This document shows, in pieces, positions 53,066 to 64,000 of a DNA stretch of 64,000 nucleotides. A model generated the notes under the pieces. It had not been told where the DNA came from. It did no database searches and saw nothing but the letters and a program-made list of their open reading frames with translations. The stretch is from the NCBI RefSeq assembly GCF_019059575.1, contig NW_024881535.1, positions 1,276,001-1,340,000 on the forward strand, written 5' to 3'. The DNA is from Amphibalanus amphitrite. Lineage: Eukaryota > Arthropoda > Thecostraca > Balanomorpha > Balanidae. A program made the translations under genes and the position numbers. Numbering within the stretch: the stretch's first letter is position 1; each line of letters opens with the position of its first letter.

Positions 53066-55331
53066 CTGTCGCATTCACTCGCGCTGTGTTCTGCCAATTG
53101 ACGCCTCTACTGAATGTAATCACCTGTCCAGCCCCAAAGAGGGCCTCTCCGCCCATATCATCCTGCTGTAACCACCCTCCGCCCAGCGGGGAGAAAGGAG
53201 CCCGACCCCGTGACTACCGACCATCGCACCCGGTACTTCCCGTTGACACGACCTGGGGCGGACGGCAGCACCGCCGTGACATTCACTGGGCAAGCTGCCA
53301 TTTGGCCCACATTTATCGTGTGTGTTACATATTTCAGCTAGCCATGATGTTGCAAATGTGTGTTTAAATACATAGCTAGATCAGTCAGTGACAACACGCA
53401 TGCTGGTTTTCTTTTTCCTGGCCCGAGTGAAGTCAGGAAGCTATATTTCCTCTCGCTGGATTAAGTTCCGCTTCACTATGCCAGTATGTGTGGCGGTGAC
53501 TGCCGCGTGTGTCTGTCACTGTAATGTGTGTCTTATGCTCAGGGGTATCCTCCATCAATGTCGCACTTTGCATTTTGCAGCGGTCAACGTGCATGCATTG
53601 TGACGCTGCACACCAAGCAGAGATGCACGGAGCCTGCACCGAACCTTGCACTGAGCAGTTGCTCCGAACATTGCTCAGAACATTGCATCTCTCATTGTGT
53701 GGTGTGTTGCAGCTTGCAGAGTGCCATTACATCGAGGAATTTACTGAAGGTGAAGGTAACTGATGAATTGTGATAAGTTTAGCTTTGCTCAAAATGCAGC
53801 ATATGACACTATGAAAAGAGACCGAAACAATGAGTTGCAGACAGTTTATGCAACTCGTTGCAGTAATATCACGCATAACGTCGACTGTGGCGTTTGACTA
53901 AACGACATTCACCTGGACTTCTGCACTGCAACCATGATGCTGTCAGTGCCGTGTTACAGTAACTCTGCATTGTGTCAGATAGATTGTCAAGCTGTCAGTA
54001 TGTCAGTCCGATAGCGATCTTTGCAGCGAGTGATGAATCTGTGATTCGTGTGATTCAGCGGGCTGTATTAAGCAGCGTCTTGGACAATACATACCATTGG
54101 GAGCAAGGTCTCTATCTAGCGCAGGGTAAAGAGATGTTTCTTCAGCTATATGGTCAACTGGAATGAAAATGCTAAGAACCCCAAAACACTGTTTTGATAT
54201 ATAACTCATGTTTTTATTTTGCTTCAGCGCTTTCGATACTCAAATTTAGAATACAGTGCTTCAGAGCCAACTCGATTTGCATTCGTCTGAACTACAGGCG
54301 ATCACTTTCTCGAACCTTATTATGCATGCTTTGATGGAACACAATCACAAAAACTTTGGCAGGCAGCCACGTTATTTACACATGAATGTTTGACTGATGT
54401 GCCGATTAACATACCCACGTCTCTAACAAATAACTACAGGGCCATTAGACCATGTTTTATTACGCGAACAATCAAACAATGCGTGCCTTCGACAGAGGCT
54501 TTCCACATTACATAAGGTAGTGACCACTGACTAATGAGATATGACCCTTCGGCGCTCACGCATGACATCTTCTGACGAACTACGGGGATGATCTATGATC
54601 TGCAGTTCCTAATTGTCGGCAAAAAAACATGGCTATCGCTGACGCCCCATCAGAGACGCCCACCTCTGAGGGCGTCCATCGGGGTCGTCCACTATTTACC
54701 CCGTTTACATGAGTCATTCAGCCTTAACGGATAAGTATATCCGATTAGCCAGGGAACGGATAAATGCGTTTCGGTGGCTCCGTATACATGAGCGCTATCG
54801 GAAAAATCCGTTTACGGAACGGATTAATCCGTTAACGCGGCAGCCCCCAAAATACGGATATTTTGCGTATTTTTACATATGTGACGCAGCGCCCAGCGGC
54901 GCGGCGGCGCACCTTTCCGAGGCGCCCCACGGAGGGAGTTCGACCCGCGGCGCCCTTTCACCGGTCCTTGGGTAACCATGAGTTCTTCCGCTCCGGGCAA
55001 GTCGGATGGAACGCTGGAGCCGTTCTGGTTTAATGGGATGGGGTATACAGAGAGCGAGAGGTCAGGAAGATAGAGCTGATCGCGGGCCGAATACCTGAAG
55101 AGGTGGGATTGTTCCTTACGGTCTCGTTGGGATAAAAAACAAAAGAACGTCGCTCTGGAGAAATTTCACAAGCACAAAAAACACGACTAAAATTCCTTGC
55201 GCAATATGTATGTTTTACGTTGAGGATGCTTGAAAACATTGCCATCATGCACCAAGCAGTACCGTTTCTCCACATTTCATACACACACTCAGTGCACGAT
55301 GTTGTTATTTCATTCTGCTATACTCAAGCCA
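53066..55331. other. Intergenic, nothing recognised
   Basis: Only short, unrelated open frames. A small hairpin AATCCGTT-TACGG-AACGGATT lies near 54806-54826. No gene was recognised. Confidence 0.35.
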
Positions 55332-55558
55332 TTAACCCTCGCCCGTATAGGGGGGGGGGGGTCGAACGGACCCCCCACCATGGTTTTTGCGAATAACTCG
55401 CGTAAAAAGCGGCCGATCGCGACGAAACTTTCAGTACCCTCGCGTTAATCAATTTTACACCTACCCTGAAAATTTCATGACCCTGACCCCAATGACCTTT
55501 GACCTGTGACCTACTTTTCGAGACCATGTTTGGCCGGAATCGCGATTCGGCGTATGTC

Positions 55559-55560
55559 TT

Positions 55561-55595
<35 letters not shown>

Positions 55596-56762
55596 TTTGT
55601 TACGACCCCCCCCCTGGCGTTTCGAAACGGAAGGTCGTAGAGCTTAGCGGAAAAAACCAACGGATTGCTCTCAACGAGATCTCGCGATTGGTGGTATATT
55701 TTTTGGTCCTAGGTCAACATTTGACCTACTTTTGACCGGTCAAAGTTCAAATTTTCGGAAAAATAGACTTTTTTCAACTTTCGGCGGCGATTGCGGCAAA
55801 ACGGTGGGAGATATCGACTTGAAACCTTCACTATCGTGTTCCTTGATCAATTCTCTATCGTTTGGTATGTATTTCGTTTCCCTAGCTCTAAAAATGGCGC
55901 GTTGGGGGCGCCGGAAGTCGGCAAGGTCACAGTCGGCGGCAGAAATTCGAAAAATCAAAATTTAATTTTTTGAAATCTGATTGTATTTTTGGATTTGGGA
56001 GGTCCATTTGCTCCCTATAGAAGCTAATATTGCTGCATATTCCCATTGAGGTGACAAGAATTAGCAAAATAGTGGTTCGGGCGCTTTTCAAAAATAGTAC
56101 CGGACGCTGTTCCTCTTGTGACGTCATAGCTCCATGACCTGACCTGACCCGGTCAAATTTCTTATACCATATGATAGCCAATACTTGCCCCAACATGCAT
56201 GGGAAGTTTCATCACGATCCATCAACCGATGTCCGTACCACCGGCAGGAAACCTCGGGCGTTGGCACTCAGTTTGTGAAAATCCGGCCGGAGGCTGTACC
56301 TCTTATGACGTCATAACTCCGTGACCTGACATGACCCGATCAATTTTTTTTTTCGGCAAAAGATGCGCAAAGGTTGCCCCAGAGGGTATTGAAAATTTCA
56401 GCCCGCTACGACAAGCCGTTTAGCGTGCACTTCGAAAAAACCTCAGGGGGGGGTTGATACAACCCCCCCCCCCCTAGGCGTTCTAGGGTTAAAACATGGG
56501 TAGGAAACTTGTCAAAAAATCACAGATAGCATCACAGTCATACCTGCACGCTCACATGCACACATAAAAGCTACGACAGAACAAGTGCCTTAGCAGCGCG
56601 CTTTAAGCCCCGCGAGTCTAGCTCCATGGCCCCCACCGGCAACCGGCTCAGCAGCGACACTGCTCGGTAACCAAACGAGCGTTGGCCGGTCACTGTGCGC
56701 GTGGCAGGGGGTCGTAGGCGTGAATCCGATCGTGTCACACGCTCACAGGTTCGCTCACACAC
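55559..56762 (-). mobile_element. Composite insertion: retroposon tail plus inverted TTAA element
   Basis: The repeat ATGTC flanks the insertion (55554-55558 and 56763-56767), and the host sequence is continuous without it when compared with copy A. On the minus strand it reads into a (TAAA)n tail at 55559-55600, with the piece GCGCGCTGCTAAGGCACTTG upstream, as in a CR1-like 3' end. Inside it sits an inverted relative of the TTAA elements. Confidence 0.65.
55601..56488 (-). mobile_element. Inverted TTAA-type element lacking one terminus
   Basis: The right end (plus strand) is a G/C-run hairpin with TTGATACAA loop (56446-56474), then TAGGCGTTCTAGGG and TTAA (56489-56492). The left side reaches only the GGCGTTTCG and poly(C) part, and the terminal inverted repeat is missing next to the (TTTA)n tract. 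Two TGACGTCATA-type motifs and TGACCTGACC clusters lie inside. Confidence 0.6.
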
Positions 56763-57430
56763 ATGTCGGCTCGCATTAGCCGCGCGTTGCAGTCTTTTCG
56801 TGGTTTCAAGCGTTCAAACATGTGATATGATGTTGCCCCCATGCATTAGGGTGGGTGTCAAGGTCACCTGAAGGTCAGGTCAGGTCATTGACCTTTGGTG
56901 ACCTCGATTCACTTTTTCGAGTTTTACATGTTTCTAGGCCAGTTTTTGGAGCTGAATTCGAATTTAGCAACCATATGAACATTACGAAGTAGTTTTGGTG
57001 CCTTCGTAACATGTTACGAAGCTGTCAGAGGCGGTTGACACCTACTAGGAATACCCGGCAGGACCCCTACTGGTTGACCTGACCTGACCTGACCCGACCT
57101 GGACTAAATGCATAAAGACATCATCTGTGATCAAACCTAACATGATATTCGTGATCAGCGCCCCGAAAACCCCCATAACAGCCACACTTTACGACGTTCT
57201 AACAGGTCCCGGATTGTCCGACTTTTGGGTCATTGACCTGACCTGCAAGGTCAACCAATGACCTAGGACCTTAAAATTAGGTATCATCGGCTTCCTCTCG
57301 TCACGGGCAACACGCTCGTTTTTTCCGCGAAGCTCTAGCTCGATCAGGGGCGAAACGGCAAGGAAGGGGGTCCAACGGACCCCCCTTATACGTTCGCGGC
57401 TGGAAAAACACCAATACGGGCGAGGGTTAA

Positions 57431-58920
57431 TGGTGACATTTATTTGTGCATATGAAACCGGCTCTTTTGCATAGAATATGTGATCGATGCAGCTAACCAC
57501 TGATGTTAGGTCGTAGGTGCACGCTTCGTGTAGCAGTAATGAATGCCTCCTGATATAAGCCCGGACCCAATGATTTGCATTTTAAGTCTACTGTGACGTC
57601 TGAATCAACGCCGCCTTCACACCGCTTTGACGGCTCCATTTGTACACTGCGTAAGCAGCTTTCGCCTTTCGTTGCTCAAAAATCCGATTACATAATGTTG
57701 TGAGCGTGCAATGCATAGATGTCGGAACGTTTCATACAGACCCAGCATAAATAAAGGTAACTTTATTTTTAAACAGTCAGAAGCCGAGCGAATAGTCTCA
57801 ATGTGGAGGAACAGACTAAAAGATATCATAAGTGAAAAATGTTGATAGCCACATTACTTTTCAGATAAGCCGACACCCGAGGCTGCCTATTAAACGCACT
57901 ACCGGTCCTCTATGGTAGTGCCGTCACCGTGCGGATAGGGCCTTTCCGTGCGGTTCAGGCATGGTGGGCGTGATAAGTTAATCGTACAGACCGGCAAGCA
58001 GACGGGATTACCAGAAGGAAGGCATTGACTGACGCGATTAGACGGTCTGAGAGAACGGGTTACGGGACCAGTGTGAATGGACGTGCCGGTGAGGATGGTT
58101 AGGTACAATAGCAGGCTGGCTTATTCGGTTCTATTTTGTAAGCGGAGGCATGGCTTATTTATTTTGTCAATGAAACGGAAGAGGCAGCATCCTAAGTGAC
58201 TGGGTGAGTATGAAAAGAAGTAGCAGCAAGATACAGTCAAGACTGTAAAAAGAGTGAGCGGCATGTTCGACCAGACCAGTGTTTAGGAGGCGATGCATGT
58301 AGCAGCATGGCCATCTAGCTATGACTGTAAAGAGAGTAGCGGGCTGCACGTTTAGATAAGCAAGCGAAAAAGCGAGAGAAGAAAAGCACTAGGCGGAGCG
58401 AGGTCTCTGAGATGAAACACAGTGACCGACTCGACCATCCGAGCACCGTAGAGGAGAGGCGGTCGGGAGAAACGGTCACGGTTGGCGCGCGGAGCCTGGC
58501 CGGCAGCCGGACCGGGACGGGCCGGGACGAACGGACTCGGTCCGATCAGATACAGGGAGATGGTGCGGCGGGCACGTTTCACCGAGCGCTCGCTCTCTGT
58601 GGTAGAAAGGTCGGCTGCGCGTGCTGCGTGACTTGTGGTTTTTACAGGAGTTGTATGCGAGATGTATACGGTCAATATTGCTAAGCAGTATCGCAAAACA
58701 TCAACAGCAAACAAACGCTCAATCGTATCAGAGCTGAGTTTTTAGCAGGCACCGTTCCAAAGCCACATAGGCATACAGGTTGACATTAGAGTGGGTTACT
58801 AGCAAATGGGGTGAAAGGAGCGTTTTACGCAAAATGGACCATTCACGCTAATGAGCATAACTCATTTCTCGTCGTGATTTGAACAAGTGTCTTCCTAAGC
58901 GCATGGTGACACTCAGGCAT
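57431..58920. other. Intergenic, nothing recognised
   Basis: A GC-rich block (58400-58640) has open frames on both strands that match no family I know. Nothing else was seen. Confidence 0.35.
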
Positions 58921-59019
58921 TGCGTGCTGATTACGGAGCGAGCGAAGCGAGCGTAGTCTTTCCTTAGATTAACGGAAATTTCTGAGTATGAGCGCCGGCC
59001 GTGGTCACGATTCTGCGAT

Positions 59020-59480
59020 GCTTATATCTCAGCAACCACTTGACCGATTTACACGCGGTAATTTTTGTAGGGTAGCTTCATTCCTTCTACCAAGTATTGG
59101 ACTATTCCCGATGCATGTGGGTGACCTCTTATGCACGTGCCAACTGCCACGTGCAAAACGAAGAGGTGTCACTTTTGTAATTGTTGCAATATCTCGGTAA
59201 CTACTTGGCCGATTGCGATGAAACTTGGCATGTAGGTAGGCACCCACTAGGCAATGCATATCCATGTGCCAGAGTTGGGGTGCTGTTGCACGTGCGCACG
59301 TGCAGGGGTCGATTCCAGATCTCGAGAACGGCTGGACCGATGGCGCTCAAATTTGGTACATGGCTAGGGACCGGTTAGTAGGGTGCCGTGCAAAAGTCAG
59401 TTGGGACCCATTTTGCACGTGCGCACGTGCAGGGTGCCGCTTCCAGATCTCGAGAACGGCTGGGCCGATTGTGTTAGAAC
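59020..59480 (+). repeat. Degenerate module array with CACGTG palindromes
   Basis: Four modules of the form ATCTCGNNAACNNCTNGNCCGAT start at about 59024, 59189, 59317 and 59444, two followed by GAAACTTGG/CAAATTTGG. Between them lie CACGTG-bearing blocks, including two copies of GCACGTGCGCACGTGCAGGG (near 59289 and 59415). Module spacing is about 125-165 bases. Confidence 0.7.
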
Positions 59481-60356
59481 CGTCAATTTAGTTATCGTCT
59501 TTTCGCCCGCTTGTGTCGGCTCGGCCGCCCGTATTTCTCCTCGGCCGACGCGCGGCCGCTGTATTGCGGCACAGCATCTCTCGCTGGAGCGGGGCTGTGC
59601 GGCGCGGACTCGTGCAGTGATTGGTCGGCTGCTGACCACGTGATTGTGAGGTGAGGTCGGGTGAGGGCGCGCCGGCGGAGGGCAGTCGGGCAATGTCTGT
59701 TGTCGCGGCTGGTGCGTTGGGACCTCGAATGTTATATGCGTTTGCTGGGGACGTCGGCAGACTCGTCTGAGAGGCTTGCTGTCGGCTTACTCGGCGACGC
59801 ATGTGCATTCGAGGGTCTAAATCTGGGACTGAGTCTGTCCGGCTCGGTTCCACATACGCTTTTTGGACCCAACCACCGTTAGCACAGCGCCGTGAATATG
59901 TTAGCCTTACTAGTCTGAGCGGCCTGTTTGGTGAGCATATTCACGGAGCTGTTCGTAACATTTGAGCGTGCCTTGCAATGTCGCTATTTCATACGGCAAC
60001 GCGCCTATTCAGGGAGGATATTCACGGGTTGGGGAGCCATGAACTAGGCTCTCATTTCATAAAGTAGGTTTCTCTTGGTTTAGGTGCCGCTTTTGTACTG
60101 GGCCGAGTCGGAGCCCTGTCCTGCCATGGTTGTCAATTTTGTGGATAATCAAAAATACATCCGCCTGGTGTATTTATACCTTCTTTAACTTGGAATCGCA
60201 ACATAGTCCACCGGGGCCGGATCATTTATTCAGTGGAGGACACAGTCCCCATGGCTACCGGACATTTAATTTGTTGAGTCCACTGGGTAAATTGATGGTT
60301 TGTTTTGAACATACAGTCCACTTTGTACTTTGATTCAGTTCCCATTTCACTCAAAC
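59481..60356. other. Region upstream of the gag-like frame
   Basis: A GC-rich stretch, then AT-richer sequence leading to the gag ATG. It might include a 5' LTR, but no matching 3' LTR could be recognised in the window. It contains an 11-bp inverted repeat (59890-59946). Confidence 0.35.
59890..59946. repeat. Inverted repeat CCGTGAATATG/CATATTCACGG
   Basis: Perfect 11-bp arms at 59890-59900 and 59936-59946 are separated by 35 bases. A third partial copy, ATATTCACGG, lies near 60018. It could form a cruciform or be a short transposon relic. Confidence 0.6.
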
Positions 60357-63332
60357 ATGGAGGAGCTACTGGCTGCTAGGTCGCGTCTCCGCACAAAGGC
60401 TACTAAAGCGTGCAATGATCTCCGGGCATACAGGGAAGGAGATCGGAAAGCGCTAGACCCGGACCAGCTTGCCCTAAAACTGCATCATGTGGAGAAGATC
60501 CATGCTGAGTTGCAGGGCTTGCAGGTCCAGCTGGACAAACAGGGTCAAGCCGATGAGACAAATCATGTTCAGACTCTTGAGGATGAGGCTTTCCTCGGTT
60601 CTCGCCTTTTGACTCGCCTCGAGAAGGCAGAGGAGGCCCAGTTCAGGGCAGAGTCGATGAAGGCAGCTGGTAGCGCCGATTTGAAATCATCTCTCACCGT
60701 GGCGATTCCCACATTCGATGGTGATGTGATGAGATGGCCCGAGTTCTGGGAACTGTTTTCGATTGCTGTGCACGACAACCAGTACTATGCCAACGTGCAG
60801 AAATTCGTGGTCTTAACCCGCGCCGTGCTGGGGGGGGGGGGGGGCGTTTTTACGCCCCCCCTCAGGTTTTTCGCGAATATCTCAAAAACGGCGGCGCGCA
60901 GCGCCGCCGTTTTTGGTACACGTGTTCCTACATCATTTCCGCACATGTTGTGAAAATTTCAGACCTAGGCCGTTCAAGGTCAGGTCACCAGGTCACGTCA
61001 AGTGACCTTACCTCAGAAAAAGTTCAAAGGCTCGCTATAGCTACACCGACTGAACGATCACTTTGAAACTTTCAGCGATTGATATGAGTAACAGTATGTA
61101 TAAAATGTTTATCTCGGATTTTTGATATCTGTGACCTAAGGTCAGGTCAATTTTGCGACCTCTCCATTATAAGTCAATGGGAGAAAATTGAAATGCGCCT
61201 CTTTTGGACGAATATCGTTCAAAACGCTCTCAAACATCGGTTCATAGGTAAACATGACACACTGAATAGGAAAAATGCACCTGTGACCCCTCTGTGTGCC
61301 CCTGAGGTCATCTCAGGTCATGAACGGTCGCCAGCAGTTTTTTGGCTATAACTTTTGATCGAAACGTGCTAGAGCGGTGAAAACACGTCAGATGTGTTCA
61401 GCTCGACGATACGGATCGACTGATATGCAACATGACCCTTTTCGGTCAGGTCATGACCTTGACCTGAGGTCAAATTTTCAAAATGACCTTTCAAGGTCAA
61501 CAAATAGTTCATTCGACGCGTCTCGACGAGAGGAACACGATGCTGGCAAAAGTAATGTCATGGCGCTTATGAGTCAAAAGTTATTGACGAAAAAACGTTT
61601 TTCGTAAAAACGGCTATTTTTGGAGTTTTTGCCCTCTGGAGGCTAAACCGTTGACCTGAGGTCAAATCTGAGAACATTACTCAGAAAGGTCTGTAAAAGG
61701 GCTATCGAATGCGCTTTTCCGCGGCGCTGTAGCTCTATCGGTTCCCGAGATAGCCGTTGGCAGTTTCCAAAATGTTGAAATAGTCAACATTTTACCTTTG
61801 GTGACCTCTGGTGACCTGACCTTTGACCTGACCCAAAAAATGACCGAAGTGTTTTCGTCCTTATTTTTGACGCTCTTTCGATTGCCGCTTACCGCGTGTC
61901 GCTACGTGGCCCAGGAGCCGAGTTAGACGGGGGGGGGCGTGAAAACGCCCCCCCCCCAGCACTCGGCGGAAAGTTCAGGCCACCAGCACGGCGCGGGTTA
62001 AAGTCGCATCTTGCCGGAGCGGCATTGAGGGCCATCCAGGGCATCCCAGTCACGGGTGATGGGTATGTGCAGGCGGTGTCAGCTCTGAAAGCGCGATTTG
62101 ACCTCGAGAATGTGCGACGGGAGACTCTCTTGAAGGAGCTGATGAACATGTCATCAGTCCGCCACGGTGACTTGAAGGTCATGCGATCCTTCATAGATCA
62201 CCTGTCTGCGCACACGAGAGCTCTCAGCACTCTGGGTGTCTCCTCAGAGAGCCTATCCAGCCTGCTGCTGCCCATGGTGAAGGGCAATATCCCGGAAGAC
62301 TGGCGTCTGGAGTGGGCCCGGCGATCGAGTCACCACTTTGATGACTTTCTGGTGTTTTTGAAGGAGGAAATTCGGGTCAGAGAGCTTGCTAGGGGCCCGA
62401 ATAGTGAATGCTCTGCTGTTGACCCACCAGCAACGTTCTCGGTGACCACCAGAGACCTCGACTCTGAACACCTGGCCAGGGAATGTCTGGGCAGTCCGTG
62501 TGCTGAGCGTGGCCGCCAGCATCACTCGCTGCTGCATGATGCGGAGCTTGGAACGCAGCATTCACCCTCAGCAGTTTCTGAGTTGAGCCCTGATGCTGAA
62601 CCACTCCAGCCTCCTGAGCCTCCTGCTCCGGGTACTTGTGCAGAGGCTCAGACACACGGTGTTGAGCTGTCCAGTCGTCACCGATACAATGTCAGCTCTA
62701 CAGAAAAGAGCTTCTTGCAGACCTCTGCTGTTGTGGCTGCAGGTCCCAATGGTCTGAAACCGACATGCGGTCCCCTTGTTGGAGGATATCACGCCTCCGA
62801 ACTTGACATGAGGAGCACAGACATGCTGTGCTCACCACCCCCAACTGCTCAGCCGCCTCGGTTGCCGTCTGAGATCCAGACGGCTGATGATTTCCGGGGC
62901 GGTGAGGTTGACGTCCTCGTAGCGGCTGATGACGTGCATCAGGTCGTCCTACAGGATCAGTTGGAGGCTGATGGGCTGAGAGCCATCGATACTATTTTTG
63001 ACTATGGGCTGAAAGGTGGAGACAATGATGGTCCCCACACGAGCCAGTGCCCTTCTAGTCGGCCCGATGCTGCTGACTGGGACGCGAGCCCAACTGGCAT
63101 TCATGACAAGGAGATGTGCGACTCACACTCCAACCCGCAGCTGATGAGTGAGAAGCTCCACGAGCCGCCCCCGATCTGGGGCTCTGACGAGAGGCCGACA
63201 TATGGCCGCCGCTCCCGGCCGTCGTGGTGCCGTGAGGCGCCCTCGATCGTCGGCCTCCGACCCATCCCGTCGGTGCAGAGGAAGCACCCCGGCGGGATCT
63301 GGCGGTGGCATCGGTGGCGCCGTCGGGGGTGA
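60357..63332 (+). pseudogene. BEL/Pao-type gag-like frame interrupted by a transposon
   Basis: The first part (60357-60812) has a coiled N-terminal region and then the DUF1759-type start IPTFDGDVMRWPEFWELF, typical of BEL/Pao gag. It stops at a TTAA where a DNA element (60817-61997) is inserted. The same domain resumes on the other side in the matching frame, with features such as RFDLENVRRETLL and a degenerate CCHC-like region near RQHHSLLH. The downstream frame runs to 63332 without protease or reverse transcriptase. The frame is therefore broken by the insertion, and the element lacks pol. Both coding halves are otherwise open, so the insertion looks recent. A host-domesticated gag is an alternative. 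Confidence 0.75.
60817..61997. mobile_element. TTAA-flanked hairpin-ended element, copy C (1181 bp, uninterrupted)
   Basis: Inverted ends CCCGCGCCGTGCTGG and CCAGCACGGCGCGGG are flanked by TTAA (60813-60816 and 61998-62001). Hairpins with matching inner stems GGCGT/ACGCC and G/C runs lie at both ends (60830-60861 and 61929-61957). The body is rich in AGGTCA-type motifs, including TTCAAGGTCA at 60973-60982. No transposase. The insertion target lies inside a gag reading frame. Confidence 0.92.
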
Positions 63333-64000
63333 ACCCACCGCAACGCGCCCCAGTGAGGTTCATCCCCGAGGCTGTCCCATGGTGGGGAGGCTTTTGGCAG
63401 TGATTCGTGGGGCTGAAAAGACTGATTTACCAGAAGGCGATGCCCTGAGGCAGCCAAAGTGACCCCCGAGGCTGGTGTATTATTAGTTAAGTTAGGTTAA
63501 GGATGGGTAAAAGGGGACAATTTGTGAGGGCAAATTCAGTCTGGCGACTGAATCTGTAGCCATTTGGCAGTGGCTCTGTTGCCATGATTGCCTTGCTTAG
63601 TGACTTTGTTTCCCCTCTATTTACGGAGTGTTTGTTTCTTTCCTATTTTCAGTGTTTCCCACCGATCGCGTGTCCAGTGCTGCTGGACCCGCGTGGCTGC
63701 CGCGCCGTACTGGGATCCGCCGGTGCTGCAACTGGGCGTGCCGCGTTTTTCGGCGCGACGGGGTGACCGCGTCTCCTCCCGAGGGATACGCCCGGTGCTG
63801 CTGGGCCGTCGGTGCTGCGTCTGGAGGTGCCGAGCTTTTCGGCGCGTCGGAGTGATGACCTCTCCGCTCGAAGGATGCCCGAGCGGGCGCCGACGCCTCG
63901 GAGCGCCGATCGGGATGTCGCGGACGGTGATCGTGTCGTCGCGGCTAAGAGGACCACGCGTGTGAAGCGGTTCTCTCTAGAGTGATTTTGCGTGAAAAAA
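63333..64000. other. Region after the gag-like frame; ~89-bp imperfect tandem pair
   Basis: Two imperfect units start at 63722 and 63811 (GGTGCTGC, CTGG-NGTGCCG, TTTTCGGCGCG, CTCC, GATNCCCG). No further coding region was recognised before the window ends. Confidence 0.45.

Larger units (their letters stand above)
55336..57426. mobile_element. TTAA-flanked hairpin-ended element, copy B (interrupted)
   Basis: Inverted ends CCCTCGCCCGTAT and ATACGGGCGAGGG are flanked by TTAA (55332-55335 and 57427-57430). Hairpins of the GTC-NAAC-GGAC type with G/C runs lie at both ends (55350-55376 and 57366-57385). The body is highly similar to the copy at 28556-30325 outside their different insertions. No coding capacity was seen. 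Interrupted at 55559-56762. Confidence 0.88.

Noticed and set aside
58352-58714. 120-residue minus-strand frame in a GC-rich block
   Set aside because: No recognisable domain, and the opposite strand is equally open.
59488-59853. 121-residue minus-strand frame
   Set aside because: GC-rich chance frame with no domain, no splice context and overlapping equal frames on the other strand.

Overview
The window is nuclear DNA of an animal, most likely an arthropod and plausibly a crustacean (a barnacle-type genome is a guess, not shown). Signs: GT-AG introns throughout, a TATA-driven linker histone, a DEG/ENaC channel, a secreted glycine/histidine/tyrosine-rich extracellular protein, BEL/Pao gag, CR1-like and Tc1/mariner remnants, and many microsatellites. 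Nothing bacterial was seen.

Genes from left to right: an orphan, probably polyadenylated histone H1 (3067-3708, +); a DEG/ENaC (pickpocket-like) channel (5660-7108, -), probably lacking its first exon here; a seven-coding-exon mitochondrial carrier of the UCP4 type (12817-18112, +) with a tRNA-Ile(AAT) in intron 5; a FANK1-like fibronectin-III/ankyrin protein with an unusual repeat region and C-terminal membrane segment (21368-26145, +); a four-MBT Polycomb-type protein of the L3MBTL2/MBTD1 group (27189-35458, -); and a secreted GH-rich, YVT-repeat protein of unknown function (46655-49379, -), whose TATA box and noncoding first exon are probably near 51.6 kb. A BEL/Pao gag-like reading frame (60357-63332, +), split by a DNA transposon, closes the window.

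Between and inside the genes lies a dense, partly nested repeat landscape. Four families can be defined with target-site evidence: (1) ~470-bp MITEs flanked by TTAA (5.1 kb, 37.8 kb, relic at 9.7 kb); (2) larger TTAA-flanked elements with CCC-starting inverted ends, G-run/C-run hairpins next to the ends and many AGGTCA-like half-sites (28.6, 55.3 and 60.8 kb; relics at 35.6 and 55.6 kb); (3) hAT-like MITEs built almost wholly of GGAGTC or GGAGCC hexamers with 8-bp target duplications (8.1, 29.0, 36.6 and 42.0 kb); (4) Tc1/mariner relics with TA flanks (32.2 and 33.8 kb). Nests reach three levels (a hAT MITE within a TTAA element within the L3MBTL2 intron; and a TTAA element within a retroposon tail within another TTAA element at 55.3-57.4 kb).

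The most unusual observations are a 12-copy tandem array of the splice acceptor plus exon start in the UCP4 gene, the hairpin-ended TTAA family carrying perfect DR1 and FTZ-F1-like nuclear-receptor motifs, and a short sequence module shared by otherwise different repeat families. Exon coordinates come from reading splice sites and checking phase by hand. No database search or RNA data were available.
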